From Caldimonas sp. (GTDB lineage: Bacteria > Pseudomonadota > Gammaproteobacteria > Burkholderiales > Burkholderiaceae_C), in NCBI GenBank assembly GCA_030150305.1, contig JASLGD010000402.1, positions 1-7,680 on the forward strand: DNA of 7,680 nucleotides, in the 5' to 3' direction. A model generated the notes under the pieces. The model was not told where the DNA came from and did no database searches. It saw only the letters and a list, made by a program, of their open reading frames with translations. Shown one piece after another: positions 1-5,626 of this stretch (within the stretch, counting starts at the first letter, position 1; the number at the start of each line of letters is the position of its first letter). A program made the translations under genes and the position numbers.

Positions 1-618
1 TTGACGCGCGGCACGACGGCGCGGTTGAGCGACGCCGTCCAGCGGCCGCGCGTCAAGCTCAACCAGGCGTACGCGTCGATGTTCCAGGAGCACCGCGATG
101 CGCAGCACGGCGAGCTCGCGCAGCACCTGCAGGAAGCGCGCTGGACCGTGAAGAACGTGCAGCAGCGCTTCTCGACGATCCTGATGGTCGCCGAGGCGAT
201 CCTCAAACGCCAGCAGCACTTCCTCGAGTTCGGGCCGATGGCGATGAAGCCGCTCGGCCTGCGCGAGATCGCCAACGAGCTCGGCCTGCACGAGTCGACC
301 GTCTCGCGCGTCACCAACAACAAGTACATGGCGACGCCGGTCGGCGTCTTCGAGCTGAAGTACTTCTTCTCGCGCGAGATGGCGACGGCGAGCGGTGGAG
401 CGTGCTCGGCGACCGCGATCCGCGGCGTCATCAAGGGGATGATCGACGCCGAGAACCCGGCCGACCCGCTCTCCGACGCGCAGATCGCGCGCCTGCTCGT
501 GCGGCAGGGGCTGAAGGTGGCGCGCCGCACGGTCACCAAGTACCGCCAGCTGCTCAAGGTGCCTTCGGTCGAGCGCCGGCGCAGGATCGGACGACCGACG
601 GGCGAAGCGATTGCCTGA
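1..618 (+). CDS. rpoN: RNA polymerase sigma-54 factor RpoN, C-terminal part (5' end outside window)
   Basis: This is the alternative sigma factor that directs RNA polymerase to -24/-12 promoters, where it waits for an ATP-driven enhancer-binding protein. The reading frame is open from base 1 and gives 205 codons, against about 470-500 for the family, so the N-terminal activator-contact region and part of the core-binding domain are missing. Visible parts are the end of the core-binding region (about residues 18-75, with VKLNQAYASMF and EARWTVKNVQQRF), the helix-turn-helix (about 86-124, LGLREIANELGLHESTVSRVT, then KYMATP and FELKYFF), and the RpoN box ARRTVTKYR at 174-182, which reads the -24 element. 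The first TTG is not taken as a start because homology continues straight through it. After the RpoN box the tail reads VPSVERRRRIGRPTGEAIA rather than the more usual short PPVNLRK-like end. A histidine kinase follows at 28 bp, not the hpf/ptsN genes common behind the housekeeping copy, so it may be a paralogue (rpoN2-like). Confidence 0.96.
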   Translation: MTRGTTARLSDAVQRPRVKLNQAYASMFQEHRDAQHGELAQHLQEARWTVKNVQQRFSTILMVAEAILKRQQHFLEFGPMAMKPLGLREIANELGLHESTVSRVTNNKYMATPVGVFELKYFFSREMATASGGACSATAIRGVIKGMIDAENPADPLSDAQIARLLVRQGLKVARRTVTKYRQLLKVPSVERRRRIGRPTGEAIA

Positions 619-646
619 GCGGGCGCGATCGGCGGGGTACGGAGGC

Positions 647-2293
647 ATGCCGATTGCCCCCACGAGGCCCGCCGTCGTACAAGGGAGAGACGGCGGTGAC
701 CCAAGGCTGGCGGTGGCAGGCGACACGCAACGATCTCGTTCCGAAGCGAACCCGGACCGCGCCGGCGCCTCGACCGCGCCTGCGGGCGACCATTCGGCGC
801 GCCTGATCGACGCCGCGCCGGTGCTGATCTGGAGCGCCGGCCTCGACCGCCGCAACGACTGGTTCAGCCCTTCGTGGACGACCTTCACCGGCCGCAGCAG
901 CGACGAGCTGCTCGGCGACGGCTGGACGCGCTCGATCCATCCCGAGGACCTCGACCGCTGCCTCGGCATCCGCGCCACGAGCTTCGACGCGCGAGCGCCG
1001 TTCTCGATGGACTTCCGCCTGCGCCGCCACGACGGCGAGTACCGCTGGATGCTCGACAACGGCGTGCCCAGGGTCGGCAGCGACGGCGCGGCGGTCGGCT
1101 ACGTCGGCAGCTGCGTCGACATCCACGAGCGCAAGGAGCTCGAGGAGTCGCTCGCCGAGCGGACGCAGCAGCTGCGCCTGGCCGAGCGCCGCCAGGGGCG
1201 CTTCCTCGGCATGCTGTCGCACGAGCTGCGCAACCCGCTCGCGCCGATCGCCAACGCCGCCAGCGTGCTCAGGACGATCGAGCACACCAATCCGATCCTC
1301 GTCCGCCTGCGCGAGATCCTCGAGCGCCAGGTCGCGCGGCTCGGGCATCTGATCGAGGAGCTGATCGACGTCACGCGCGCCGCGCAGGGCCAGATCACGC
1401 TCGTGCGCGAGAAGACGTCGGTCGAGAGCATCGTGCAGGCGGCGGTCGCGAGCAGCCACGACAAGCTCACGGCCGGCGGCCATCGCCTCGAGGTCGACGT
1501 CCCCGACGAGCGGCTGTTCGTGCGCGGCGACCGCGACCGCCTCGCGCAGGCGCTCAGCCATCTCATCGTCAACGCCGCCAAGTTCACGATGCAGCCCGGG
1601 ACCGTGACCATCGCCGTCCGCCGCGCCGCGAAGACCGTGCACGTCTCGGTCAAGGACCACGGCGAAGGCATCGATCCGCAGTTCCTGCCGCACGCGTTCG
1701 AGCTGTTCGCGCAGCAGGACCAGAGCCGCGCGCGCACGCTCGGCGGTCTCGGCGTCGGGCTGACGCTCGCGCGCAGGATCGCGCAGCTGCACGGCGGCGA
1801 CGTCGAGGGATTCAGCGACGGTCCGGGCCAGGGCAGCGAGTTCGTCCTCTGGCTGCCGCTCATCGAGGCCGACGGCGCCGACGACGGCGACGACACCGAG
1901 ATCCCGAAGCTGAGCGAGAACTACCGCGTCCTCATCGTCGAGGACAACGCCGACGCGCTCGAGAGCCTGCGCCTGCAGATGGAGCTCTGGGGCACCGAGG
2001 TCAGCACCGCCAAGAGCGCCGAGGAGGCGCTCGCCGTCGCCGAGCGCGTGCGGCCGCAGTTCGTGCTCTGCGACATCGGCCTGCCCGGCATGGACGGCTT
2101 CTCGCTGATCGAGCCGATGCGCCGCAAGCTGAAGGATTCACCGGTCGTCTTCGCCGCCGTCACCGGCTACGCAAGCCCGGCCGACCAGCAGCGTGCGCTC
2201 GACGCCGGCTTCGACGCGTTCTTCGTCAAGCCGCTCAACGCCGCCGGACTCGCCAACCTGCTGCGCTCGTACCCGAGCGCCGCGGTGGCGTGA
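647..2293 (+). CDS. PAS-domain hybrid sensor histidine kinase with C-terminal receiver
   Basis: This is a predicted cytosolic two-component sensor of 548 residues. No membrane segment or signal peptide is visible. Domains in order: a variable, charged N-terminus (1-50); a PAS/PAC sensor (about 53-160, ending YVGSCVDIHERKEL); a coiled-coil linker (160-185); a HisKA dimerisation domain with SHELRNPL and phospho-acceptor His192; a HATPase domain with N box VNAAKF (Asn309), G1 box KDHGEGID (Asp337), the AFELFAQQDQS F box and GGLGVGLTLA G2 box; and a receiver (426-545) with acidic pair Glu432/Asp433, phospho-acceptor Asp476, Thr506 and Lys528. All catalytic residues are present. There is no Hpt domain, so relay to another regulator would need a separate phosphotransferase or direct transfer from His192. 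It probably shares a transcript with rpoN and converges on the NtrC-type regulator. The start is uncertain: ATG 647 has GGAGG only one base upstream, TTG 611 has no good ribosome site, and GTG 713 has AAGG at 6 nt spacing. None of these changes the PAS domain. Confidence 0.93.
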   Translation: MPIAPTRPAVVQGRDGGDPRLAVAGDTQRSRSEANPDRAGASTAPAGDHSARLIDAAPVLIWSAGLDRRNDWFSPSWTTFTGRSSDELLGDGWTRSIHPEDLDRCLGIRATSFDARAPFSMDFRLRRHDGEYRWMLDNGVPRVGSDGAAVGYVGSCVDIHERKELEESLAERTQQLRLAERRQGRFLGMLSHELRNPLAPIANAASVLRTIEHTNPILVRLREILERQVARLGHLIEELIDVTRAAQGQITLVREKTSVESIVQAAVASSHDKLTAGGHRLEVDVPDERLFVRGDRDRLAQALSHLIVNAAKFTMQPGTVTIAVRRAAKTVHVSVKDHGEGIDPQFLPHAFELFAQQDQSRARTLGGLGVGLTLARRIAQLHGGDVEGFSDGPGQGSEFVLWLPLIEADGADDGDDTEIPKLSENYRVLIVEDNADALESLRLQMELWGTEVSTAKSAEEALAVAERVRPQFVLCDIGLPGMDGFSLIEPMRRKLKDSPVVFAAVTGYASPADQQRALDAGFDAFFVKPLNAAGLANLLRSYPSAAVA

Positions 2294-2300
2294 ACGCGCC

Positions 2301-3692
2301 CTAGCGCACCTCGTCGAGCGTTCCCGACTCCGACAGCGGCTCGCCGTCCTCGGCGGCGTATTCCTTGAGCCGGTTGTAGAGCGTCTTCAGGCTGATGCCG
2401 AGCGTCGCCGCCGTCTTCTCCTTGTGGCGGCCGAGGTGCTCGAGCGTCGCCAGCGTCAGCAACCGGTCGGCCTCGGCGAGCGTCGTGCCGACGCGCAGCG
2501 TGACGGTGGGCACCGCGGTGCTCGCCGGCTCCGCGCCAGCCGGCGTCGGCAGGCCGTCCTCGTGAATCGTCGGCCCCGGCGTCATGACGTAGGCGCGATA
2601 GACGACGTTGCGCAACTCGCGCACGTTGCCCGGCCAGCGATACGCGGCGAAGCGCTCGAGGACGTCGGCGCCGAGCTTCTTGCTGCCGCCCTCGCGCTCG
2701 CCGATCTGCTGCAGGAAATGCTCGGCGATCAGCGGGATGTCCTCGACGCGGTCGCGCAGCGGCGGCAGGTGGATCGGGAACACGTTGAGGCGATAGAGCA
2801 GGTCTTCGCGCAGCTTCCCCTTGGCGACCGCCTCGGCGGGATTGCGGTTCGTCGCCGCGATGATGCGGACGTCGGTCTCCTGGACCTGCGTCGAGCCGAC
2901 GCGCATGAAGGTCCCGGTCTCGAGCACGCGCAGGAGCTTCACCTGCAGGTCGAGCGGCATCTCGGTGATCTCGTCGAGCAGCAGCGTGCCGCCGTTGGTG
3001 CGCTCGAAGAAGCCGAGGTGCTGGCGATCGGCGCCGGTGAAGCTGCCCTTCTCGTGGCCGAAGATCTCGCTTTCCATCAAGTGCGGCGAGATCGCGCCGC
3101 AGTTGACGCCGAGGAACGGCGCGCTGCGGCGGCGGCTGAGGTCGTGCACGGTGCGCGCGACGACTTCCTTGCCGGTGCCGCTTTCGCCCGTGATGAAGAC
3201 CGAGACGTTGGTCCCGGCGACGCGGACGATCTGCTGGTACACGCGGCGCATCGACTGCGATCGACCCCAGAGCGCGCCGAAGTGGCCTTCGTTCTCGAGA
3301 ACGCTCTGCATGTCCCCCGCCGCCGCCTTCAGCGCCGACGGCCGCGTCACGCGCGACAGCACGCCCTTGAGCTGCTTCAGGCTCATCGGCTTGACGAGAT
3401 AGTCGGCAGCGCCGAGCCGAAGCGCCTGGATCGACGTCTCGAGGCTCGCATGGCCGGTGATCAGCACGAGCTCGGTGTTGGGCAGCTGCTTGGCATCGTT
3501 GAACAGCTCCATCCCGCTGCCGTCGGGCAGCATGAGGTCGAGCAACACGATGTCGGGCTCCTGCAGCGCCATCTGGCGGCGGGCGTCGCGCAACGACCCC
3601 GCGGTCGCGACGGTGAACCCTTCGTTGGCGATCAGCATCGCCATGGTTTCCGCGGCGTCGGAATCGTCGTCGACGAGCAGGGCGTGAGGCAC
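2301..3692 (-). CDS. NtrC-family sigma-54-dependent response regulator (REC-AAA+-Fis HTH)
   Basis: This is a 463-residue enhancer-binding protein expected to remodel sigma-54 holoenzyme at -24/-12 promoters after phosphorylation. The receiver (3-115) has acidic residues Asp8-Asp10, phospho-acceptor Asp52 (LLDLMLPDG), the TGHAS segment (79-83) and Lys101 in VKPM. The AAA+ domain (about 143-370) has Walker A GESGTGKE (169-176), the sigma-54 contact loop GSFTGA (216-221, where GAFTGA is the most common form), Walker B LLLDE (237-241), the TNRNP segment and the RWPGNVREL sensor II region. A linker (372-403) leads to a Fis-type helix-turn-helix (about 412-445, TAATLGISLKTLYNRLKEY). Length and architecture are typical of a complete protein. 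The start is GTG with a GGAGG ribosome site 10 nt upstream. The ATG lying between that site and the GTG is out of frame. The stop is 7 bp from the stop of the convergent hybrid kinase, the likely partner by position. The gene diverges from the low-complexity protein gene, whose upstream region holds a candidate sigma-54 promoter. Confidence 0.95.
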   Translation of the reverse strand: MPHALLVDDDSDAAETMAMLIANEGFTVATAGSLRDARRQMALQEPDIVLLDLMLPDGSGMELFNDAKQLPNTELVLITGHASLETSIQALRLGAADYLVKPMSLKQLKGVLSRVTRPSALKAAAGDMQSVLENEGHFGALWGRSQSMRRVYQQIVRVAGTNVSVFITGESGTGKEVVARTVHDLSRRRSAPFLGVNCGAISPHLMESEIFGHEKGSFTGADRQHLGFFERTNGGTLLLDEITEMPLDLQVKLLRVLETGTFMRVGSTQVQETDVRIIAATNRNPAEAVAKGKLREDLLYRLNVFPIHLPPLRDRVEDIPLIAEHFLQQIGEREGGSKKLGADVLERFAAYRWPGNVRELRNVVYRAYVMTPGPTIHEDGLPTPAGAEPASTAVPTVTLRVGTTLAEADRLLTLATLEHLGRHKEKTAATLGISLKTLYNRLKEYAAEDGEPLSESGTLDEVR

Positions 3693-3702
3693 TCGGAACC
3701 AT

Positions 3703-3707
3703 CCTCC
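3703..3707 (-). promoter_or_regulatory. Ribosome binding site of the NtrC-family regulator
   Basis: On the minus strand this reads GGAGG, a perfect anti-16S match, 10 nt before the GTG start at 3692. It supports the GTG although an ATG lies closer; that ATG is out of frame with the receiver domain. Confidence 0.6.
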
Positions 3708-3750
3708 AGGAAACGATCGCAGTCAACTGCCGGCCACGGCGCGAGCATGC

Positions 3751-3770
3751 GCCTCGCGTGCGAACGAGGC
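3751..3770. repeat. Perfect inverted repeat GCCTCG-N8-CGAGGC in the divergent intergenic region
   Basis: Six-base arms at 3751-3756 and 3765-3770 are exact reverse complements around an 8-base spacer. The site lies about 60 bp upstream of the GTG start of the NtrC-type regulator, where an autoregulatory operator could sit. No T-run follows on either strand, so a terminator is unlikely. Arms of six GC-rich bases can arise by chance in DNA of this composition, hence the low confidence in function. Confidence 0.35.
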
Positions 3771-3811
3771 TCGGACTCCGGGCAGGCGAGCAGGGTCTCT
3801 GCCGATCGTCG

Positions 3812-3834
3812 GGCGCCACTCCCAATCTGGCGCC
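3812..3834. promoter_or_regulatory. Candidate enhancer/operator: inverted repeat GGCGCCA-N9-TGGCGCC
   Basis: Seven-base arms (3812-3818 and 3828-3834) are perfect reverse complements around 9 bases, giving a 23-bp dyad of the size a dimeric Fis-type helix-turn-helix binds. Its centre (3823) is about 135 bp upstream of the transcription start inferred from the candidate -24/-12 promoter at 3932-3947, within the usual distance for sigma-54 enhancers. The sequence differs from the NtrC consensus, as expected for a different family member. Binding by the adjacent regulator is inference. Confidence 0.45.
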
Positions 3835-3931
3835 GTCTTGCACCCGATGTTAGGCAGCCGCGTCGCGAGGTCCATTCAACGCGAACGGATTCACGCGTCG
3901 GATTCTGCCTACTCGGCGTGAACGGGGAGAC

Positions 3932-3947
3932 GGGAACGGTGGTTGCC
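3932..3947 (+). promoter_or_regulatory. Candidate sigma-54 (-24/-12) promoter for the low-complexity protein gene
   Basis: The sequence GGGAACG-N4-TTGCC aligns with the consensus TGGCACG-N4-TTGCW. The invariant GG (3933-3934) and GC (3945-3946) are separated by exactly 10 bases, the -12 TTGC is perfect, and 5 of 7 positions of the -24 half match. The predicted transcription start is near 3958, which leaves a leader of about 98 nt before the ATG at 4056. An NtrC-family activator is divergently encoded next to it. GGAAC could instead be the -35 element of an ECF sigma promoter, but no convincing ECF -10 follows. Confidence 0.5.
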
Positions 3948-4041
3948 GACTGTGGTATGGGCGCATCCCGCGTGCTCCGGGCGCGTTGCGGAGACGGCGA
4001 TCCCGCGGCGATGCAATCGGGCATCGACCGACCAAATAGGA

Positions 4042-4048
4042 AAGGAAG
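4042..4048 (+). promoter_or_regulatory. Ribosome binding site of the low-complexity protein
   Basis: AAGGAAG lies 7 nt before the ATG at 4056. It decides the start: the same frame is open far upstream only because stop codons are rare in this GC-rich DNA. Confidence 0.75.
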
Positions 4049-4055
4049 ACGAGAC

Positions 4056-5585
4056 ATGGCACAGCAAGGCAACCACGACCACGGCGACTGGGGCCGCGGC
4101 GGCGGCTCGAGCAGTGAGGACAGTCGCCGCTGGGAAGGCGATCGGCGCGGTTCGCAACAGTCATCGTTCAGCCCGGGCGGCGAGCAGATGGGCGGCTACT
4201 ACACCGGGGGCGGCCGCAACTATGGCGGCGGCCAAGGCAACTACGGCGGATCGTCGTCCGGCGACTGGGGCGCGCAAGGCGGCCAGAGCTCGTACGGTCC
4301 AGGCTATGGCCAGGGCTCGCAAGGCTATGGCCAGGGCTCGCAAGGCTACGGCCAGGGGTCGCAAGGCTACGGCCAGGGGTCGCAAGGCTACAGGCAAGGG
4401 TCGCCAGGCGATGGCCAAGGCTCGCAAGGCGGATACGGTCCAGGATCCTACGGACAGGGCTCCTCACACGGTTCGCAAGGCTCGTACGAGGGCTCGCAGG
4501 GACAAGGCTCGCAGGGCTCGTACGGGCAGGGTTCGTATGGCCAGGGCTCGTACGGCCAAGGCTCTTCCGGGGGACAAGGTTCCCGCGGCCAAGGCGGCTC
4601 GTACGACCAGGGGCGCAGCTATTCGAGCCAGGGCTCGTACGGTCAGGGGCAAGGCGCCTACGGACAAGGCCACGGCTACTCGGACCAGCGATGGTCGGGG
4701 CAAGGGTCGTACGGTCAAGCTGGGTCGCAATACGGGCAAGGCGGTTCGCAATACGGCCAAGGTGCGCAATACGGGCAAGGTGCGCAGTACGGGCAAGGAT
4801 CGCAATTCGGCCAAGGTTCACCCTACGGCCAGGGTAGCTCGCACACGGATTGGCGCTCGTCGCGCGGCAACGAAGGCTTCGAGAGCGGCGGCCAGGGGTG
4901 GGGCCAGGGCGGCCAAGGCAGCCACGAGCACTTCGATCCCGAGTACCACCAGTGGCGCAGCGAACAGCTGCGCAACCTCGATGACGACTATCGCGCCTGG
5001 CGGCAGGACCGCTACCGCAAGTTCTCGGACGAGTTCAGCTCGTGGCGCAGCAACCGCTCGGGGTCGAGCGGCCCGAGCGGATCGTCGTCGGCGCAGACGG
5101 GCGGAATGGGCGGCTCGGGGTCAAGCACGAGCGGATCGTCCGGCAGCCAAGGAACGACTGGCAGCCAGGGCAGCTCGGGCACGAGCGGCAGCGGCTCCAG
5201 CACAGGCGCCTCGAGCATCGGCAGCGGCGCGAGCGGCAGCACCGGCATGAGCGGAGCAAGCGGCAGCGGCGGTAGCAGCAGTTCCGGCGGCAGCACGGGC
5301 ATGAGCGGAAGCAGCGGCCAAGGCTATTCCGGCGCAAGCGGCAGCTCCGGCACCGGCGGAAGCAGCTCGGGCGCGGGCGGCCAGTCCGCCAGCGGCGCGG
5401 GCACAAGCTCGGGCAGCAGCGCCACCGGCGGCCTCGGTTCGGGTTCGTCGACGACCGGATCGGGCAGCACGACCGGATCGAGCAGCGGCGGCGCGAGCGG
5501 CACCTCGGGCTTGACGGGCAGCAGCTCGAGCGGCGCCGGCACGTCGGGCAGCGGCGCGAGCAGCGACCGCTCGAAGAGCAAGTAG
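4056..5585 (+). CDS. Low-complexity Gly/Ser/Gln/Tyr-rich repeat protein with a triple W-R module
   Basis: Function is unknown. The 509-residue product has no signal peptide or membrane segment, so it is probably cytoplasmic and largely disordered. Residues 1-75 are Gly-rich with mixed charge (MAQQGNHDHGDWGRGGG). Residues 76-265 are built from GYGQGSQ, SYGQG and QYGQG repeats, resembling prion-like domains of FUS-type proteins. Residues 290-334 form a charged, aromatic module with WR at 300, 315 and 330. Residues 335-509 are a Gly/Ser/Thr/Ala tail with hardly any charge until the final DRSKSK. The WR module looks like a segment I recall at the C-terminal side of other low-complexity betaproteobacterial hypothetical proteins, but I cannot verify that here. 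The frame is supported by the ribosome site, GC-rich third positions through the WR module, and a stop just before a strong hairpin. A condensate-forming, scaffold or stress role is possible but only inferred. The upstream -24/-12 candidate suggests control by the neighbouring sigma-54 regulator. Confidence 0.85.
   Translation: MAQQGNHDHGDWGRGGGSSSEDSRRWEGDRRGSQQSSFSPGGEQMGGYYTGGGRNYGGGQGNYGGSSSGDWGAQGGQSSYGPGYGQGSQGYGQGSQGYGQGSQGYGQGSQGYRQGSPGDGQGSQGGYGPGSYGQGSSHGSQGSYEGSQGQGSQGSYGQGSYGQGSYGQGSSGGQGSRGQGGSYDQGRSYSSQGSYGQGQGAYGQGHGYSDQRWSGQGSYGQAGSQYGQGGSQYGQGAQYGQGAQYGQGSQFGQGSPYGQGSSHTDWRSSRGNEGFESGGQGWGQGGQGSHEHFDPEYHQWRSEQLRNLDDDYRAWRQDRYRKFSDEFSSWRSNRSGSSGPSGSSSAQTGGMGGSGSSTSGSSGSQGTTGSQGSSGTSGSGSSTGASSIGSGASGSTGMSGASGSGGSSSSGGSTGMSGSSGQGYSGASGSSGTGGSSSGAGGQSASGAGTSSGSSATGGLGSGSSTTGSGSTTGSSSGGASGTSGLTGSSSSGAGTSGSGASSDRSKSK
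4302..4427 (+). repeat. Six tandem 21-bp units encoding GYGQGSQ
   Basis: Units start at 4302, 4323, 4344, 4365, 4386 and 4407. The first two are identical, and the third and fourth are identical to each other and differ from the first pair at two silent positions (TAT/TAC and GGC/GGG). The fifth (GYRQGSP) and sixth (GDGQGSQ) are degenerate. The array is in frame, so unit gain or loss would alter length without breaking the gene. Confidence 0.92.
4515..4559 (+). repeat. Three tandem 15-bp units encoding GSYGQ
   Basis: Units start at 4515, 4530 and 4545. They differ only at synonymous third positions (TAC/TAT, GGG/GGC, CAG/CAA). This is an in-frame array within the low-complexity domain, of a different unit length from the 21-bp array upstream. 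Confidence 0.85.
4725..4835 (+). repeat. Irregular 18-21-bp repeats encoding (S/A)QYGQG
   Basis: Six in-frame units start at 4725, 4746, 4764, 4782, 4800 and 4818. The first is 21 bp through an extra glycine codon; the others are 18 bp. Tyr becomes Phe in the fifth, and the sixth is SPYGQG. This is the third array in the gene and again keeps the codon phase. Confidence 0.85.
4935..5057 (+). repeat. Three diverged 15-residue units with a [YF]-x-x-W-R core
   Basis: Residues 294-308, 309-323 and 324-334 of the low-complexity protein align as DPEYHQWRSEQLRNL, DDDYRAWRQDRYRKF and SDEFSSWRSNR. The third unit is cut short at the Gly/Ser tail. Aromatic residues fall at 297, 312 and 327, and Trp-Arg at 300/301, 315/316 and 330/331, all exactly 15 apart. 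The DNA of the units has diverged, unlike the near-identical arrays upstream, so this is an older repeat kept by selection on the protein. It is probably helical and is the only part of the protein likely to fold. Confidence 0.8.
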
Positions 5586-5590
5586 CCGGT

Positions 5591-5626
5591 ATCCGGCGCG
5601 GCGGGCGCTCGCCTACCGCGCCGGAT
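5591..5626. terminator. Bidirectional stem-loop terminator between convergent genes
   Basis: ATCCGGCGCGG (5591-5601) and CCGCGCCGGAT (5616-5626) are perfect 11-base reverse complements around a 14-base loop that can itself pair weakly (GGCG/CGCC). The hairpin begins 5 bp after the stop of the low-complexity gene and spans the stop of the convergent transporter. No clear U-tract follows on either strand, so termination may be inefficient or of a stem-only type. Confidence 0.65.

Larger units (their letters stand above)
3693..4055. other. Divergent 363-bp intergenic region, no gene seen
   Basis: The region separates the NtrC-type regulator (leftward) from the low-complexity protein gene (rightward). 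I see no credible coding frame or RNA gene in it. It holds the two inverted repeats and the candidate -24/-12 promoter listed separately, and the ribosome sites of both flanking genes. No good sigma-70 -35/-10 pair was found on either strand. Confidence 0.7.

Noticed and set aside
554..1792. Long antisense frame opposite the hybrid kinase
   Set aside because: It is a typical stop-poor shadow in GC-rich DNA. The plus strand has complete kinase motifs with GC-biased third positions.
3828..3842. TGGCGCC-N3-TTGCA, a second -24/-12-like sequence
   Set aside because: The GG-to-GC spacing is 9 instead of the strictly required 10, and it overlaps the inverted repeat. The site at 3932-3947 has correct spacing.
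2193..4055. Upstream extension of the low-complexity protein frame across the regulator gene
   Set aside because: The frame is open only by chance. It runs antisense to a clearly conserved regulator, and a good ribosome site sits before ATG 4056.
4161..4427. Antisense hydrophobic repeat frame opposite the 21-bp array
   Set aside because: It is an artefact of the periodic sequence on the other strand, with no ribosome site or recognisable family.
4302..4835. CRISPR array
   Set aside because: The repeats are contiguous or coding and in frame, with no unique spacers of uniform length.
3943..5250. Lys/Arg/Ala-rich frame overlapping the repeat gene, resembling histone H1-like proteins
   Set aside because: All repeat units are multiples of 3 bp, so every overlapping frame is periodic. 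This frame has no ribosome site, its third positions are not GC-biased, and the WR module belongs to the other frame.
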